From assembly GCA_039621445.1 (NCBI GenBank), contig CP154957.1:6814504-6878503 (forward strand): a DNA stretch of 64,000 nucleotides. Direction: 5' to 3'. The DNA is from Euglena gracilis (lineage: Eukaryota > Euglenida > Euglenophyceae > Euglenales). Below the pieces are notes generated by a model. It ran no database searches. It saw nothing but the letters and a program-made list of their open reading frames with translations, and was not told where the DNA came from. Positions 54,300 to 64,000 of this stretch are shown here, piece by piece. Both the position numbers and the translations under genes were made by a program. How positions within the stretch are numbered: the first letter of the stretch is position 1; each line of letters opens with the position of its first letter.

Positions 54300-56057
54300 G
54301 TGTGGGCGGCGGGAGGCGGCCTGGCGCCTGCGCTCTGGAATTAGCGAATTTTCTGCCCGGTACCGCTACTTTTTTTTCCTGTGTACTTTCCCCCCCCAGG
54401 TTCTCTCTTTCTGATGTTTCATTCAAAGAACTGTGCATGCTAAACGAAGAAGATTCAATCTGAGTTCATTAAAACAATTATCCAAGAAATTCAAAAAGTC
54501 AATCCAGAAGGCCAAGCAAAAGGGGAAGCCAAGGCAGCAATTCAAATTCAAAAAAGAAGAGCAACCGGCGCTGGGAAGCAAGGTGAAGGTGTTCTTCCGC
54601 CCCCCCCACCGCTACCGTTTTTTTAAGTTCAAACCAGGCTTTTCCTCCCCGCCCCCTACTGCTTCAGAGGCACCCCCAAGGAGTTGGCCAAAAATACCGT
54701 CCCTCCCCCCCATTTTGTGAATTATTTGGCTGCCGGAACCCAGGTTCTGGCTGAATTCAGGGACCGAAAGACACAAAAAAAGGTAATTTTTGGGGCGCGT
54801 GTGCCTATTTTTACCGGAGCGCCGAGTGACTGTTTTCCCCCACTCGGCCTGCCGGGGAGCCCATTCCGCGCACGGTCATCGAACCGGCGAAGAGGAACAC
54901 TGGTAGCAGAGGCTTGTTCGTTCTACGTTTTACATTGAAGGCCATTTTCTCGAGTGCCTTCTTTTTGTAATGCAAAGCGTGCACACCTCCCCAGAATTTT
55001 CCACACACGAAGAGGCTACGGCCCACCGGGATACAGACAGGATGCCAACCCTTGCGGCGGACTCTGAAGTTGTAGCAAGTCTTTCCGATAGCCCTCGGGA
55101 AGCGCAAGAAAACACCCCAAAAAGATACCGCCGCTCCCCTGCCCCATGCCCACTCCCATCCCCACAATCCCCGTTTCCCGCGCTCCCAGCCCCACCCCAA
55201 CTCCCACTCGTCCCCCTCCAATCCGAGTCCCTAGTCGATAGCCCTCGAGACTCGTCCCACTTCCCCCTCCTGTTCCCGAAATCCCCAGAGCTGGGACCCG
55301 ACCCCCTGGCCACCACCCGGGGCCCCACCCTCTCAGATTTTCCCCGGGACCCCACCCTTCCCCCAGATGATCCCTTCCCTGCCCTTCCCGTTCCCGTTCC
55401 CGTCCGAGGTGCCCCACCTTCGCAGGCCTGCCGGTGCCCGTGACAAGCCCCGAGCCACCGAGGAGCCCTGATGAGGGCATGCGGGCCATCACTTATCACC
55501 CCGCCCACGAGCTGGACCTCGCGAGTCCGAGGGCCGAGACGGGATCCCCGTCCCTGTGGCTGACCTGATCCCATTCGTGCATCCGTCCCTGCAGTTTTCT
55601 CTGCCACCCGTGCCGGTGGCAGGGCCCTCGCCGTCGCAGATGGCGTCGTCGTCCAGCCAAGCCATCGCCGCACCGGTGGGTGTGCCGCCTCCCTACCGGT
55701 CCCCCAGCGAACACCCGAGCACCACCGCCGTGCACGCGGACTTCCGCACCCCACCATCATCGGTCCGGCCGCACAAGGTGCCGCGGCTGGGCCTCTCCGA
55801 TGACGAAGGAGATGATGAGGGTGAAGGAGAAGGTGAAAGTGATCAACAACGCCGGGGAGAAGGTCCTCGTGATGACGACGAGAAACGGCTGGCGGGCGGG
55901 GACCAAAGCGAGATGTACGACACCGACGAGAAGCCGGAAGAGGTCATGCAGGGCCCCCCCGAGTGGGAGGCTGCATGTGCTCCGTTGCAGACGCGGATGG
56001 ACCGCCTCTGCAACAGCGTCGACTTCATCGGCTCCAAGGCGAAGGAGATGTGGGACA
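54300..56057 (+). pseudogene. diverged leader/gag N-terminal segment inserted within pol (copy D)
   Basis: From GTGTGGGCGGCGGGAGGCGG the sequence parallels 33531-34660 but is more diverged. It contains about 630 bp (55079-55711) missing from the other three copies, encoding Ser/Pro-rich sequence and VPVADLIPFVHPSLQFSLPP, the fuller gag N-terminus. It is flanked by a repeated 170 bp of pol (about 54130-54298 and 56068-56240; PPQPDLDINVF.MDWSKAYA). This indicates a tandem-type rearrangement or recombination between related elements. Confidence 0.75.
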
Positions 56058-56066
56058 GGTATGCCG

Positions 56067-57574
56067 TCAACCGCTGATCCCGTGCCCCCGCAGCCTGACC
56101 TGGACATCAATGTCTTCGAAATGGACTGGAGCAAGGCGTATGCGATGTGCCCGCGCTGGAAGCCCGTCTGGGACCAGGCCCACAACGGCCCGGGCTGGCC
56201 CAGCGGGTTCCAGCTGGTGGATGGGCGGCTCGTCTCGGCGTGGAGGTGGTGTGTGCCGAGCGGGCTGCTGGCGGAGGTGCTGAGGGAGCAGCACTCGGTC
56301 TCTGGCCACATTGGCGGGGACCGGCTGGTGGAGAAGGCCGAGCGCACCTACGTCTTCGCGGACCGGATGGAGGCGGAGAAAGTGGCCAGCGGGTTGCAGC
56401 GGACGTGCCCGGTGTGCCAGGCCACCGAGCACCCGCACCAGCTGCTGCGGCTGAAGGTCTGCCCGACGCCTGTCCCGCCGTACGTCATGGCGTCGGTGGC
56501 CATCGACCTCTTCGTGATGCCGGAGGTGGACTTCGAGTGGCAGTTGTACAACGTGTTCGCTGCCTGCGTCGATCGCCACAGTGGGTGGGTCGTGGACACG
56601 GCCCACCACACGCGCGGCCTCACCGCCGCCACCGTGGCCAAGGCGAGGTACTGTGGGTGGTGGTCGCCGCACGGGCCGCCCAGCGTGATCACCAGTGATC
56701 GCGGGCCGCAATTTGCTGGCGCGTGGTGGCGCAGCATGTGCGGCCTGCACGGGATCCGCCACGCCTACGCCCAGGCGTTCCACCACGCGGCGAACGGGCG
56801 GGCGGAGTCCCTCGGTGTGCAGCTGCAGAAGCGGATCCGGAGCGAGAAGGCCGAGGCCCCGATCACCTGGGTGGAGTCCCTGCCCAGGGCAGTGCAGAAC
56901 CTGAACGACTCCAAGGCGCAGCACGGCCTGAGTCCGTATGAGGTGATGTATGGACGGCATCGGTGGACTGGTGGCGTACCGTACAAGGCCCCGGTCATGG
57001 TGGAGGACGCCGTGTCGTTCTTCGAGAGGCAGAAGGCTGTGGATGAGAAGGTTGTCGACGTCCTCAACGACCTCCACAAGCGGCAAGCGGACCAGAAGAA
57101 CCGGAGCAGGAAGGACCTCGAGGAGTTCGCCAAGGGAGACCCCGTGTGGTACCTCCGGCCTCCGAGGCGGCCGGGCCAGAAGCTCGAGAGCTACTGGCTT
57201 GGCCCAGCCCGGGTCACCGTGCGCCGTGGCGAACACTCGTACGAGCAGGAGCCGGAGGAGGGCCACCGCCAAGAGGCCCACCGCTGCCAGCTGAAGGCCT
57301 ACCGCGATGACACGCGGTTGTGGGGCCCGCCCAAGATGTTCGTCTACCGGCAGGCCAGACCGCAAGAAGACGTGGACATCGAGGAGTGGACGGTGGAGGA
57401 GATCCGGCGACACCGCAGACGAGACGACGGCGACTGGGAGTTCGAGGTGAAGTGGGAGGGCCACCCGACTCTCACGTGGGATCCGTTGAAGAATTTCTTC
57501 CATCGCTACTCTCACCAGATGATCGAGTACGCCAAGTCCAAGAAGCTCAAGGTGGACCTGCTGGACTACCTCCA
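56067..57574 (+). CDS. chromovirus integrase and chromodomain
   Basis: Frame from 55680, real coding from about 56070. HHCC zinc-binding: EQHSVSGHIGGDRL ... CPVCQ. Catalytic core: VAIDLFVMPE (Asp), ITSDRGPQFAG (Asp), HHAANGRAESLG (Glu). A GPY/F-like region follows (KGDPVWYLRPPRRPGQKLES). Chromodomain: EEWTVEEIRRHRRRDDGDWE and FEVKWEGHPTLTWDPLKNF (about 57379-57500). The chromodomain defines chromoviruses and targets integration to marked chromatin. The ORF then runs without a stop into the duplicated leader at 57575. Confidence 0.92.
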
Positions 57575-57838
57575 CTCGTTGGTTTTCCGTGAGCAAAAGC
57601 GTGCTGCGGTTGCTTTAAAAATTCCTGTACTTTTTTATATTGTGGACATTGCGGAAGATGCGGACCGCCCTTGCTCCACCCTTGGCTTCCCTTGCTTAGC
57701 TTGGCTCGTGGGGCTTGGCCTGTCTTTTCGTTCCCTTGATTGTCGTTTCGTTCTCTTGCTTCGCGTCTTCCTCCCACAGTTTCGCGCAAGCAGTTTGCTG
57801 CGGCGTAGCCTTTCTACAGGTATTGCAAAACGAGGTAT

Positions 57839-58224
57839 TGCAAAAACTGGCCCCTACACTAGACATTTACCCCCACACCCCGCCACACCCCCCCACCCCC
57901 CCCCCACGCCCCCCCCCACACCCCCCTACACGCCCCCCACACCCCCGTGGGGGGGGTGTGGGGGGGTGTGTAGGGGGGTGGGGGGGTGTTGGGGGGGTGT
58001 GGGGGGCCGTGGGCCACCGGACCCGTCATCGGTGGCAACTTTTTGCAACAATGCGCAGTGATAATGGGGGGGGCGGGGGGAGGGGGGGGGGTGCGGGGGG
58101 GAAGGGGGGGGGGGGCGCAAACCCCCGCTCCCCCCCCCCCGCCGCGGTGGCCATCGGCCACCGGACCCCTCATCGGTGGCAATTTTTTGCAACAGTGCGC
58201 AGTGATAATGGGGGGGGGGGGGGG

Positions 58225-58255
<31 letters not shown>

Positions 58256-58852
58256 TGTGGTGGCCGTGGGGGGGAGGGGTGGCCGCAGTGGCCGTAGGCC
58301 ACCGGACCCCTCATCGGTGGCTGTGGGCCTGGATAATGTCTATCTGGGCTCCAATTTTTCACGTAAAAAACATACATTTTCATGAAAAAAATACCAAAAC
58401 TTTCAGGTTTAAGTTGTTTTCAGGAGTGGTGATAAAACTGCAAAGTCAAAAAAACTGCCAAAATTTTGGCACACTCAAATTTTATTGACATTTTTTCTCT
58501 TGGCAAATTGTTGTTATTTCAACCATTTTTTTGCTTCAAAAACCTACGACATTCAAACCTTTGAGAAAATTGTGACATTTGGACGGTGTGGAAAAAAATG
58601 CGGTCTTGGACGGGTTTTGGAGGGACCTCCAATTTGCCAACATAGGTCCCAAAATGGATCCAAAATACCCCCGTCGCCGAACCCACACTGGTCAAGTGTG
58701 GGGGGGTGGGGGGGGTGGGGGGTGTACACCCCCCCACACCCTCTCCCATACCCCCTCACACCCCCCCACACCCCCCCAACACCCCCCCACACCCCCCCCA
58801 CACCTTCCCACACCCCCCCACACTTGTCTAGTGTAGGAGCCAGTTTTTGCAA
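57839..58852. mobile_element. TA-flanked MITE, copy 3
   Basis: Same element in the third partial copy, flanked by TA (57837-57838; 58853-58854). The left flank has an extra GTATTGCAAAAC-like partial TIR duplication. Confidence 0.82.
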
Positions 58853-59965
58853 TATATGGTGAAAACATATCGCAAGTTTTTCAAGCCAAGCGAAGCAGAA
58901 CAAATGAGCACGGACTCCCACGACAAAGGAAAGGGGAGGAAGGGACCAAGACAGCGAAGCACAAGAAGATGGAGAGGTCGTGCTTTCCTTGCCGGCTGTT
59001 TGTTCTAGTGTGTTTGTGCGCGCGGGGGGATGCTTCTTACTACGCCTTTGTTGCTGGAGTGGGCAATGATGATGAGGTCTCCTCCGACACCTTGGCGAAG
59101 CTGAACCGTCGTGGCCCCGCCGCCCTCCCCCCCCCTCACATGGTCACTTGGTGGGGGCCCCCCGTGTGGGCGGCGTGAGGCGGCCTGGCGCCTGCGCACC
59201 TGAATTAGCGAATTTTCTGCCCCATCCCGCTCGTTTTTCTTACCTGTGTACTTCCACCCCCCCAGATTCTCTCTCTTTTCCGAATGGTTCATTCAAAGAA
59301 TTGTGCATGCTGAAGGAAGGAATTTCAAAAAATTAATCAGAGTTCAAGAAAACAATTGTTCAAGAAGTTCAAAAAGTCAATCCGGAAGGTAAAACAAAAG
59401 GCAAAAATTCAAATTCGAAAGAAAGAAGAGCAAGCGGCGCTGGGAAGCAAGGTGAAGGTGTTCTTCCGCTACCCCCCCCCCCGCTACCCTTTTGTAAATT
59501 CAAACCAGGCTTTTCCTCCCTCCCCCCTACTGCTTCAGAGGCACCCCCAAGGAATTGGCCAAAAATACCGTTCCCCCCCCCAATTGAATTATTTGGCTGC
59601 CGGAACCCAGGTTCTGGCTGAATTCAGGGACCGAAAGACACAAAAAAAGGGAATTTTTGGGGCACGTGTGCCTATTTTTACCGGAGCGCCGGGTGACTGT
59701 TTTCCTCCACTCGGCCTGCCGGGGAGCCCATTCCGCGCACGGTCATCGAACCGTCAAGAAGGGAAAACTGGTAGCAGAGGCTTGTTCGTTCTACGTTTTC
59801 CATTGAAGGCCATTTTCTCAAGGGCCTTCTTTTTGAAATGCAAAGCGTGCACACCTCCCCAGAATTTTCCACACACGAAGAGGCTACAGCCCACCGGGAC
59901 ACAGACAGGATGCCAACCCTTGCGGCGGACTCTGAAGTGGTAGCAAACACCCGAGCACCACCGCC

Positions 59966-61189
59966 GTGCACGCGCATTTCCGCACCCCACCATCATCGGT
60001 CCGGCCGCACAAGGTGCCGCGGCTGGGCCTCTCCGATGACGAAGGAGATGATGAGGGTGAAGGAGAAGGTGAAAGTGATCAACAACGCTGGGGAGAAGGT
60101 CCTCGTGATGACGACGAGGAGTGGCTGGCGGCCGGGGACCAGAGCGAGATGTACGACACCGAAGAGAAGCCGGAAGAGGTCATGCAGGGCCCCCCCGAGT
60201 GGGAGGCTGCATGTGCTCCGTTGCAGACGCGGATGGACCGCCTCTGCAACAGCGTCGACTTCATCAGCTCCAAGGCGAAGGAGATGTGTGACAGCTGGGC
60301 GGCCGTGCAGATGGCCGCCGCCGTGAAGGACAAGGTGGACGAGCAAGGTGGGGCGGTGCAAGAGCTGAAGAAAAGGATGGCGGCCCAAGAAGGGGCCCAC
60401 GTGGACCTGATGGAGAACGTGGTGAAGGTGAAGAACGACATCGTCAGAATACCTCAAGGAATATCACAACTCCACAACCTCGTGCCCATGGTGGCCACGG
60501 CGGAGGAGCGAATGACAAGAGTCAAGAAGTACACCCACGACACGCTCGGAGACTTCGGTGAAGATCTCCTCAGGGTGCGGGGGAAGGTGAAGGAGGCGGA
60601 AGACAACGCCGCGGCCGCGGTGCTGGCGGTGAAGAGCGGTGTGCCGACGAGTGGACTCACCGAGCTGGTGGAGGTGGCGCATCTCAGGGCCGCGGTGCAG
60701 GAGCTGCTGCAGGAGAAGGAGCGGCAGCGGGCCGAGAACACCCAGCTGCAGGGGAAGCTCACCGCCGTCGAGGTGCAGATGGCGGCCTTAATAACCAAGG
60801 TGGAGGCGACCGCGGTGGCGCAAGGCAGGGCGGTGGAGGTGACGCCGCGCCTCGTGCAGCAGCTGCAGTATCAGCAGGCCGAGAACCCCTGGCTGAAGGA
60901 GCAGGTCAAGTTCCTGGTGGCGCAGGTGTCCACCCTCACCACCAAGGTGGAGGCAGCCGCGGCCAAGGAGCCAAAGGCCGCTGAGCTTCAGCCGCTGATC
61001 GTGGGGAGGATCCATAAGGTTGAGACGGAGATCCAGAAGAGGGGAGCCCAAGCCCAAGGACTGACCATGGCCGTGCAACGGCTCGCCGCGGACAGCCCCG
61101 GTGAAAAGATCCGGGTTATGGAGACCGAAGTGCAGAAGGTGAACGTCCAGCCGCAAGCAGTGGTGATGGCCGTGAAGCGGCTGGACTAG
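59966..61189 (+). pseudogene. chromovirus gag (copy 3), truncated
   Basis: Equivalent to the first 407 codons of copy 1. It ends at TAG 61187-61189 as copy 2 does; a further 200 bp of gag follows before the break at 61391. Confidence 0.85.
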
Positions 61190-61391
61190 ATCCTCTCGAA
61201 GGTGATCGTATTCTCCCAAGCCAAGGCGCTGCCGGCAATGCCCGCCAAGGCTCCGCAACCCCCGGCCGAGCAGCAGCCGGTGCCGGATGCCCAGAAGCAG
61301 CCAGTGGCAGAGGTGAGGACAGTCCAGATGGAGACGCCCATGCAGGAGGAGTCCGTGGTGCAGGAAAATCCGTCGTCCACCCTCCGACCAG

Positions 61392-64000
61392 TGACGACCT
61401 TTTGAGGTCGACCGCCGGGCGGCGGAGATTTTCCTTTTTAGAAGGCCTTTTTAAGGGCGGTTTAGCTCTAATTTTAAGGCTTTCTAAAGATTTCCATTAA
61501 AATTCCCTCTCCTAGGGCGCCCATGGTTTGGTTGTGCAAGGAGAGAGATTGAGTGATGCTAGGTATTCCCAAATGGTGATTTTGGGTTTATTTAGCACAT
61601 TTTAAGCTTTTTATGCATTTTTCCTTTGGTTTTAAGGGAAAATGTTGGATTTGGTGAGAGCGCTTGCAAGCGCTTGGAACAGAATTTTAAGAGATTGGCG
61701 CCTGAGTTCCTGGAGTTTTTGCAGGGGTTTGCAAAGCTCAATAATGATGGAATTCAGCATAATTTATCAAAATCAAGGGGGGAAACCTTGATTTTGACCT
61801 GGGTTGGTTGATTTTGATGCAATGGGCAAGGATTTGGGATTTGAGAGCGCTTAGGAATCAGCGCACTCAATCCTAAATTTAACTGCCCATCAAGGGCATC
61901 AAAATCATTTTCTTTTCACAGGGTTTTCCTCTTTACCTGTTGCACCATTGTACTTGTTGTGGCAATTGCATCCAATTACAATCAAGTATTGAATTTGGAA
62001 TTTCAATTGCAAATGGAAGATCAACAAAACAATCAATCATTTGAAGAAGGTGAGGTTTGTCTTCCCCCCACCTCATCTGTGGGAAAAGGGGCAGGGGGGT
62101 GGGACTCTTCAACTCAGGCAACCACTAACCAATTTTCACCCCAAAACCCCCTTTTTAGACTGTGAGAAATGACTTTAGACTTTAAACTGTGAGAAATGAC
62201 ACCCAGGGGGGGGTGTTGGCTCTCACTGGTTCATCTGAGCAGGGAGGGGTTGAAACCCCAAAGGCACCCCCCTTGGAGATCCCAGTGACACCCCCCTCAG
62301 GGGTCGGGGAGGGTCCACTGGGAGGTTCCTCCTTGGAAATGATGGCCCAGTTTCGGCCACAGGGGGGGCCAGAATGGGAAAAAATTTCCGACACAAGTCG
62401 GCTCGAGGAGCCAAAAAACGATCCTACGCCGGAAACTGGCCCGGGGCGGGGGTTTCCGCTTCACCCCAGTGCTGCCGGGGGACATGGCAGCACGGGTGTG
62501 AAACATGGTAAGCAGAGGTTTTTCCTCCAGCCTTCAGTCGGAAATTTTGGGTTGGAAATCCCTGCTCAGAATGTTTTCTTTGATGATCAGCCATTGGCCC
62601 AATCTCAGATGGCAAATCTGACGATTGGAGTTTCGGGGAACAGGGAGTTGGGACCCGAAACCAGTTTGGCTGAACTCAGAAGCCCCACAAATATGGGACA
62701 GATGTTGGAATTTCAGGGTGGGGATGGCCAGGTTGTCATTTCCAACCAACCGTGTTTTCCAGAGCCTTTTTCAGGGGTTTTGCCTTTGCAAAATATGGGG
62801 TACGGTTTTGTGCTGCCTGAGTTGCAACCTCTCCCAGATTTTTCATGGGTACAAAATTTAGGGAATCTGCCATCATTACCCGCTTTTGCATTGCCTTTGC
62901 CTCCAGCTCAACCAGTTTCTTCAACACCAGCCCAAGAGCCGGTGGCACTTTTGCAGTTTTCCCAACCATCCCAGGTAGATGGGCTGGCGAAGGAAACGGG
63001 AAGTGCCTCGGCAGGGCAGGGGGGTGATAACCCCAGCCCAGTTTTCTTTGAAAAGCAAGCACAGGTCAATGTGCTGGGGGTACATGATAATAATAACTGG
63101 GACAGCAGCGAACGGGTCAGAGCAGAAGTCGAGCAGGCAGAGGAAAACCCGAAGGACCAGCCCAGCTCTACTTCTGCTCGACGACCCCGAACACCGGCTT
63201 CATCACCAGGCAGTGATGAAGTTCAGCAAAAACGGCTGCACCGTGAGGTTGATCACGGTCAGCCAGCAGCTGCTGCAGCCCCCCAGCCTCCTCATATTTT
63301 CATCGAGGGGGGTGAGGAGGAGGTCCAACCCCCAGCCTATGAAAGTTCTGAAGCCACCCCCAGGGGGGATTCACAAAATCAGGGATTTGAAGACCCCTGG
63401 GGGCAATTTTTACAAAGTAACAGAGACCTCCAGTGGACTGTGCAGCACCTGACTTTTCGGGTTTTGGCTTTGGAAAAAGCCAACGAAGAGTGGGTTCTGC
63501 AGCAGCAGCAGCAACAACCCCCCGCTGTCGACATCCACCTGGTGGAGCACATGGCTGCACGAATCGAAGAAACGGCCAGGGCTGACTGCCTCCATATTTT
63601 TGAACTTTTTGAGAAAAAATGTGAGGCCCAGGTGCAAATTTCTGTTCAAAAAATTGACGCACAGGCACTTGAACTTTTTGTCAGCCAGGAAAAAAGTTTT
63701 AAGGAAAAACTGGCCCAGCTGTTTTCTTCGAGCCGTGATCAGTTTTTGGCCCTGAGGCAGGAATTTTTACGAATTTTGGACAGCCTGCCACAGGAAATTT
63801 TTAAGCAGGTGCAAAATCAGGTGGCTGCCTTACCGATTAAGGATCTCGCGCTTGAAAATTTTCAGCGGTTTGCTGAGAATTTTAAAGCCGCCCAGCCAGC
63901 TCAGGGAGGGGAGGCAGAAACTCTCCAGGAGCTGGCCGTTGTCGCTGCCAAGATCATTGAAGTTCAGGCTGACCTGGTATCGCTGCGTAGTACGGTACAG
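61392..64000 (+). mobile_element. LTR-type element beginning at 61392 (partial)
   Basis: New sequence starts TGACGACCTTTTGAGGTCGA exactly where gag copy 3 breaks, as an LTR would. 61392-62180 is AT-richer, noncoding, with palindromic GAGCGCTTGCAAGCGCTTGG (61658-61677). A gag-like ORF follows. No second LTR is in the window, so class and orientation are inferred. Confidence 0.6.
62339..64000 (+). CDS. gag-like ORF, open at the window edge
   Basis: Frame 2 is open from about 62187 (after a TAA) to 64000, over 600 codons. The first ATG is at 62339 (MMAQFRPQGGPEWEKISDTS). The N-half is Pro/Gln/Ser-rich (PALPLPPAQPVSSTPAQEP). From about 63420 it becomes coiled-coil-like (ALEKANEEWVLQQQQQQPPA, HIFELFEKKCEAQVQISVQK, SFKEKLAQLFSSSRDQFLAL). 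Layout is like the first gag of the chromovirus, without close identity. The end lies outside the window. Confidence 0.65.
   Translation, partial: MMAQFRPQGGPEWEKISDTSRLEEPKNDPTPETGPGRGFPLHPSAAGGHGSTGVKHGKQRFFLQPSVGNFGLEIPAQNVFFDDQPLAQSQMANLTIGVSGNRELGPETSLAELRSPTNMGQMLEFQGGDGQVVISNQPCFPEPFSGVLPLQNMGYGFVLPELQPLPDFSWVQNLGNLPSLPAFALPLPPAQPVSSTPAQEPVALLQFSQPSQVDGLAKETGSASAGQGGDNPSPVFFEKQAQVNVLGVHDNNNWDSSERVRAEVEQAEENPKDQPSSTSARRPRTPASSPGSDEVQQKRLHREVDHGQPAAAAAPQPPHIFIEGGEEEVQPPAYESSEATPRGDSQNQGFEDPWGQFLQSNRDLQWTVQHLTFRVLALEKANEEWVLQQQQQQPPAVDIHLVEHMAARIEETARADCLHIFELFEKKCEAQVQISVQKIDAQALELFVSQEKSFKEKLAQLFSSSRDQFLALRQEFLRILDSLPQEIFKQVQNQVAALPIKDLALENFQRFAENFKAAQPAQGGEAETLQELAVVAAKIIEVQADLVSLRSTVQ

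Larger units (their letters stand above)
57575..61391. repeat. third copy of leader plus gag (joined to pol end)
   Basis: Matches 43136-46937 (offset about 14440-14454) and copy 1. The left joint sits after the chromodomain and shares CTC. The right end is cut at 61391 by a new element. The layout fits a second tandem duplication of about 14.4 kb (43136-57574). Confidence 0.88.

Noticed and set aside
1-64000. Dinoflagellate origin (G-runs, retroelement-borne methyltransferase and RT-rich content would fit)
   Set aside because: Two introns obey the euglenid CAG/CTG end rule with paired termini, which I do not know from dinoflagellates. Conventional introns here use GT-AG.

Overview
The window looks like nuclear DNA of a euglenid (Euglena-like flagellate). 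The evidence is one split cellular gene: a CLPB/SKD3-type AAA+ disaggregase on the + strand (about 1684-19523). It carries ordinary GT-AG introns and also two introns without GT-AG. Those two have complementary ends, with CAG at intron positions +4 to +6 and CTG at -8 to -6, the pattern I know from euglenid nonconventional introns. TTAGGG-type repeats at 4.4 kb fit but do not prove this. Organism identity is inference.

Layout. 1-1683: AT-rich flank with a possible upstream exon. 1684-5506: CLPB exons with 47-64 nt introns and one 2.16 kb nonconventional intron. 5507-13961: one 8.45 kb GT-AG intron filled with palindromes, inverted-repeat elements and a 4.5 kb composite retroelement (Penelope-like reverse transcriptase, CCCH fingers, OTU protease, J-domain). 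13962-19523: the remaining CLPB exons, separated by a 4.2 kb intron that contains a 984 bp TIR element and minisatellites. 20143-21231: a Tc1/mariner foldback element. 22.1-28.6 kb: DIRS-type tyrosine-recombinase retroelements, one apparently split by an inversion of its 3' half.

27.6-61.4 kb: a repeat landscape. An 11.16 kb unit (27567-38730) is repeated in tandem (38731-51598). It holds a DIRS fragment, two small unassigned ORFs, a TA-flanked MITE, and the gag, basic and C5-methyltransferase part of a GC-rich Ty3-type chromovirus. The second copy runs on into protease, RT, RNase H, integrase and chromodomain (to about 57.6 kb). It then re-enters the leader/gag sequence (57575-61391), as if a second, 14.4 kb tandem duplication lies on top. 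A 1.68 kb LTR element (47642-49324, 4 bp target duplication) sits in gag of copy 2 only, and copy 1 preserves the empty site. At 61392 another LTR-type element begins; its gag-like ORF is open to the window edge.

The only gene likely to serve the cell is CLPB. Nearly everything else is transposable elements or simple repeats, mostly broken by stops, frameshifts and nesting. I saw no tRNA, rRNA, CRISPR or bacterial operon structure.
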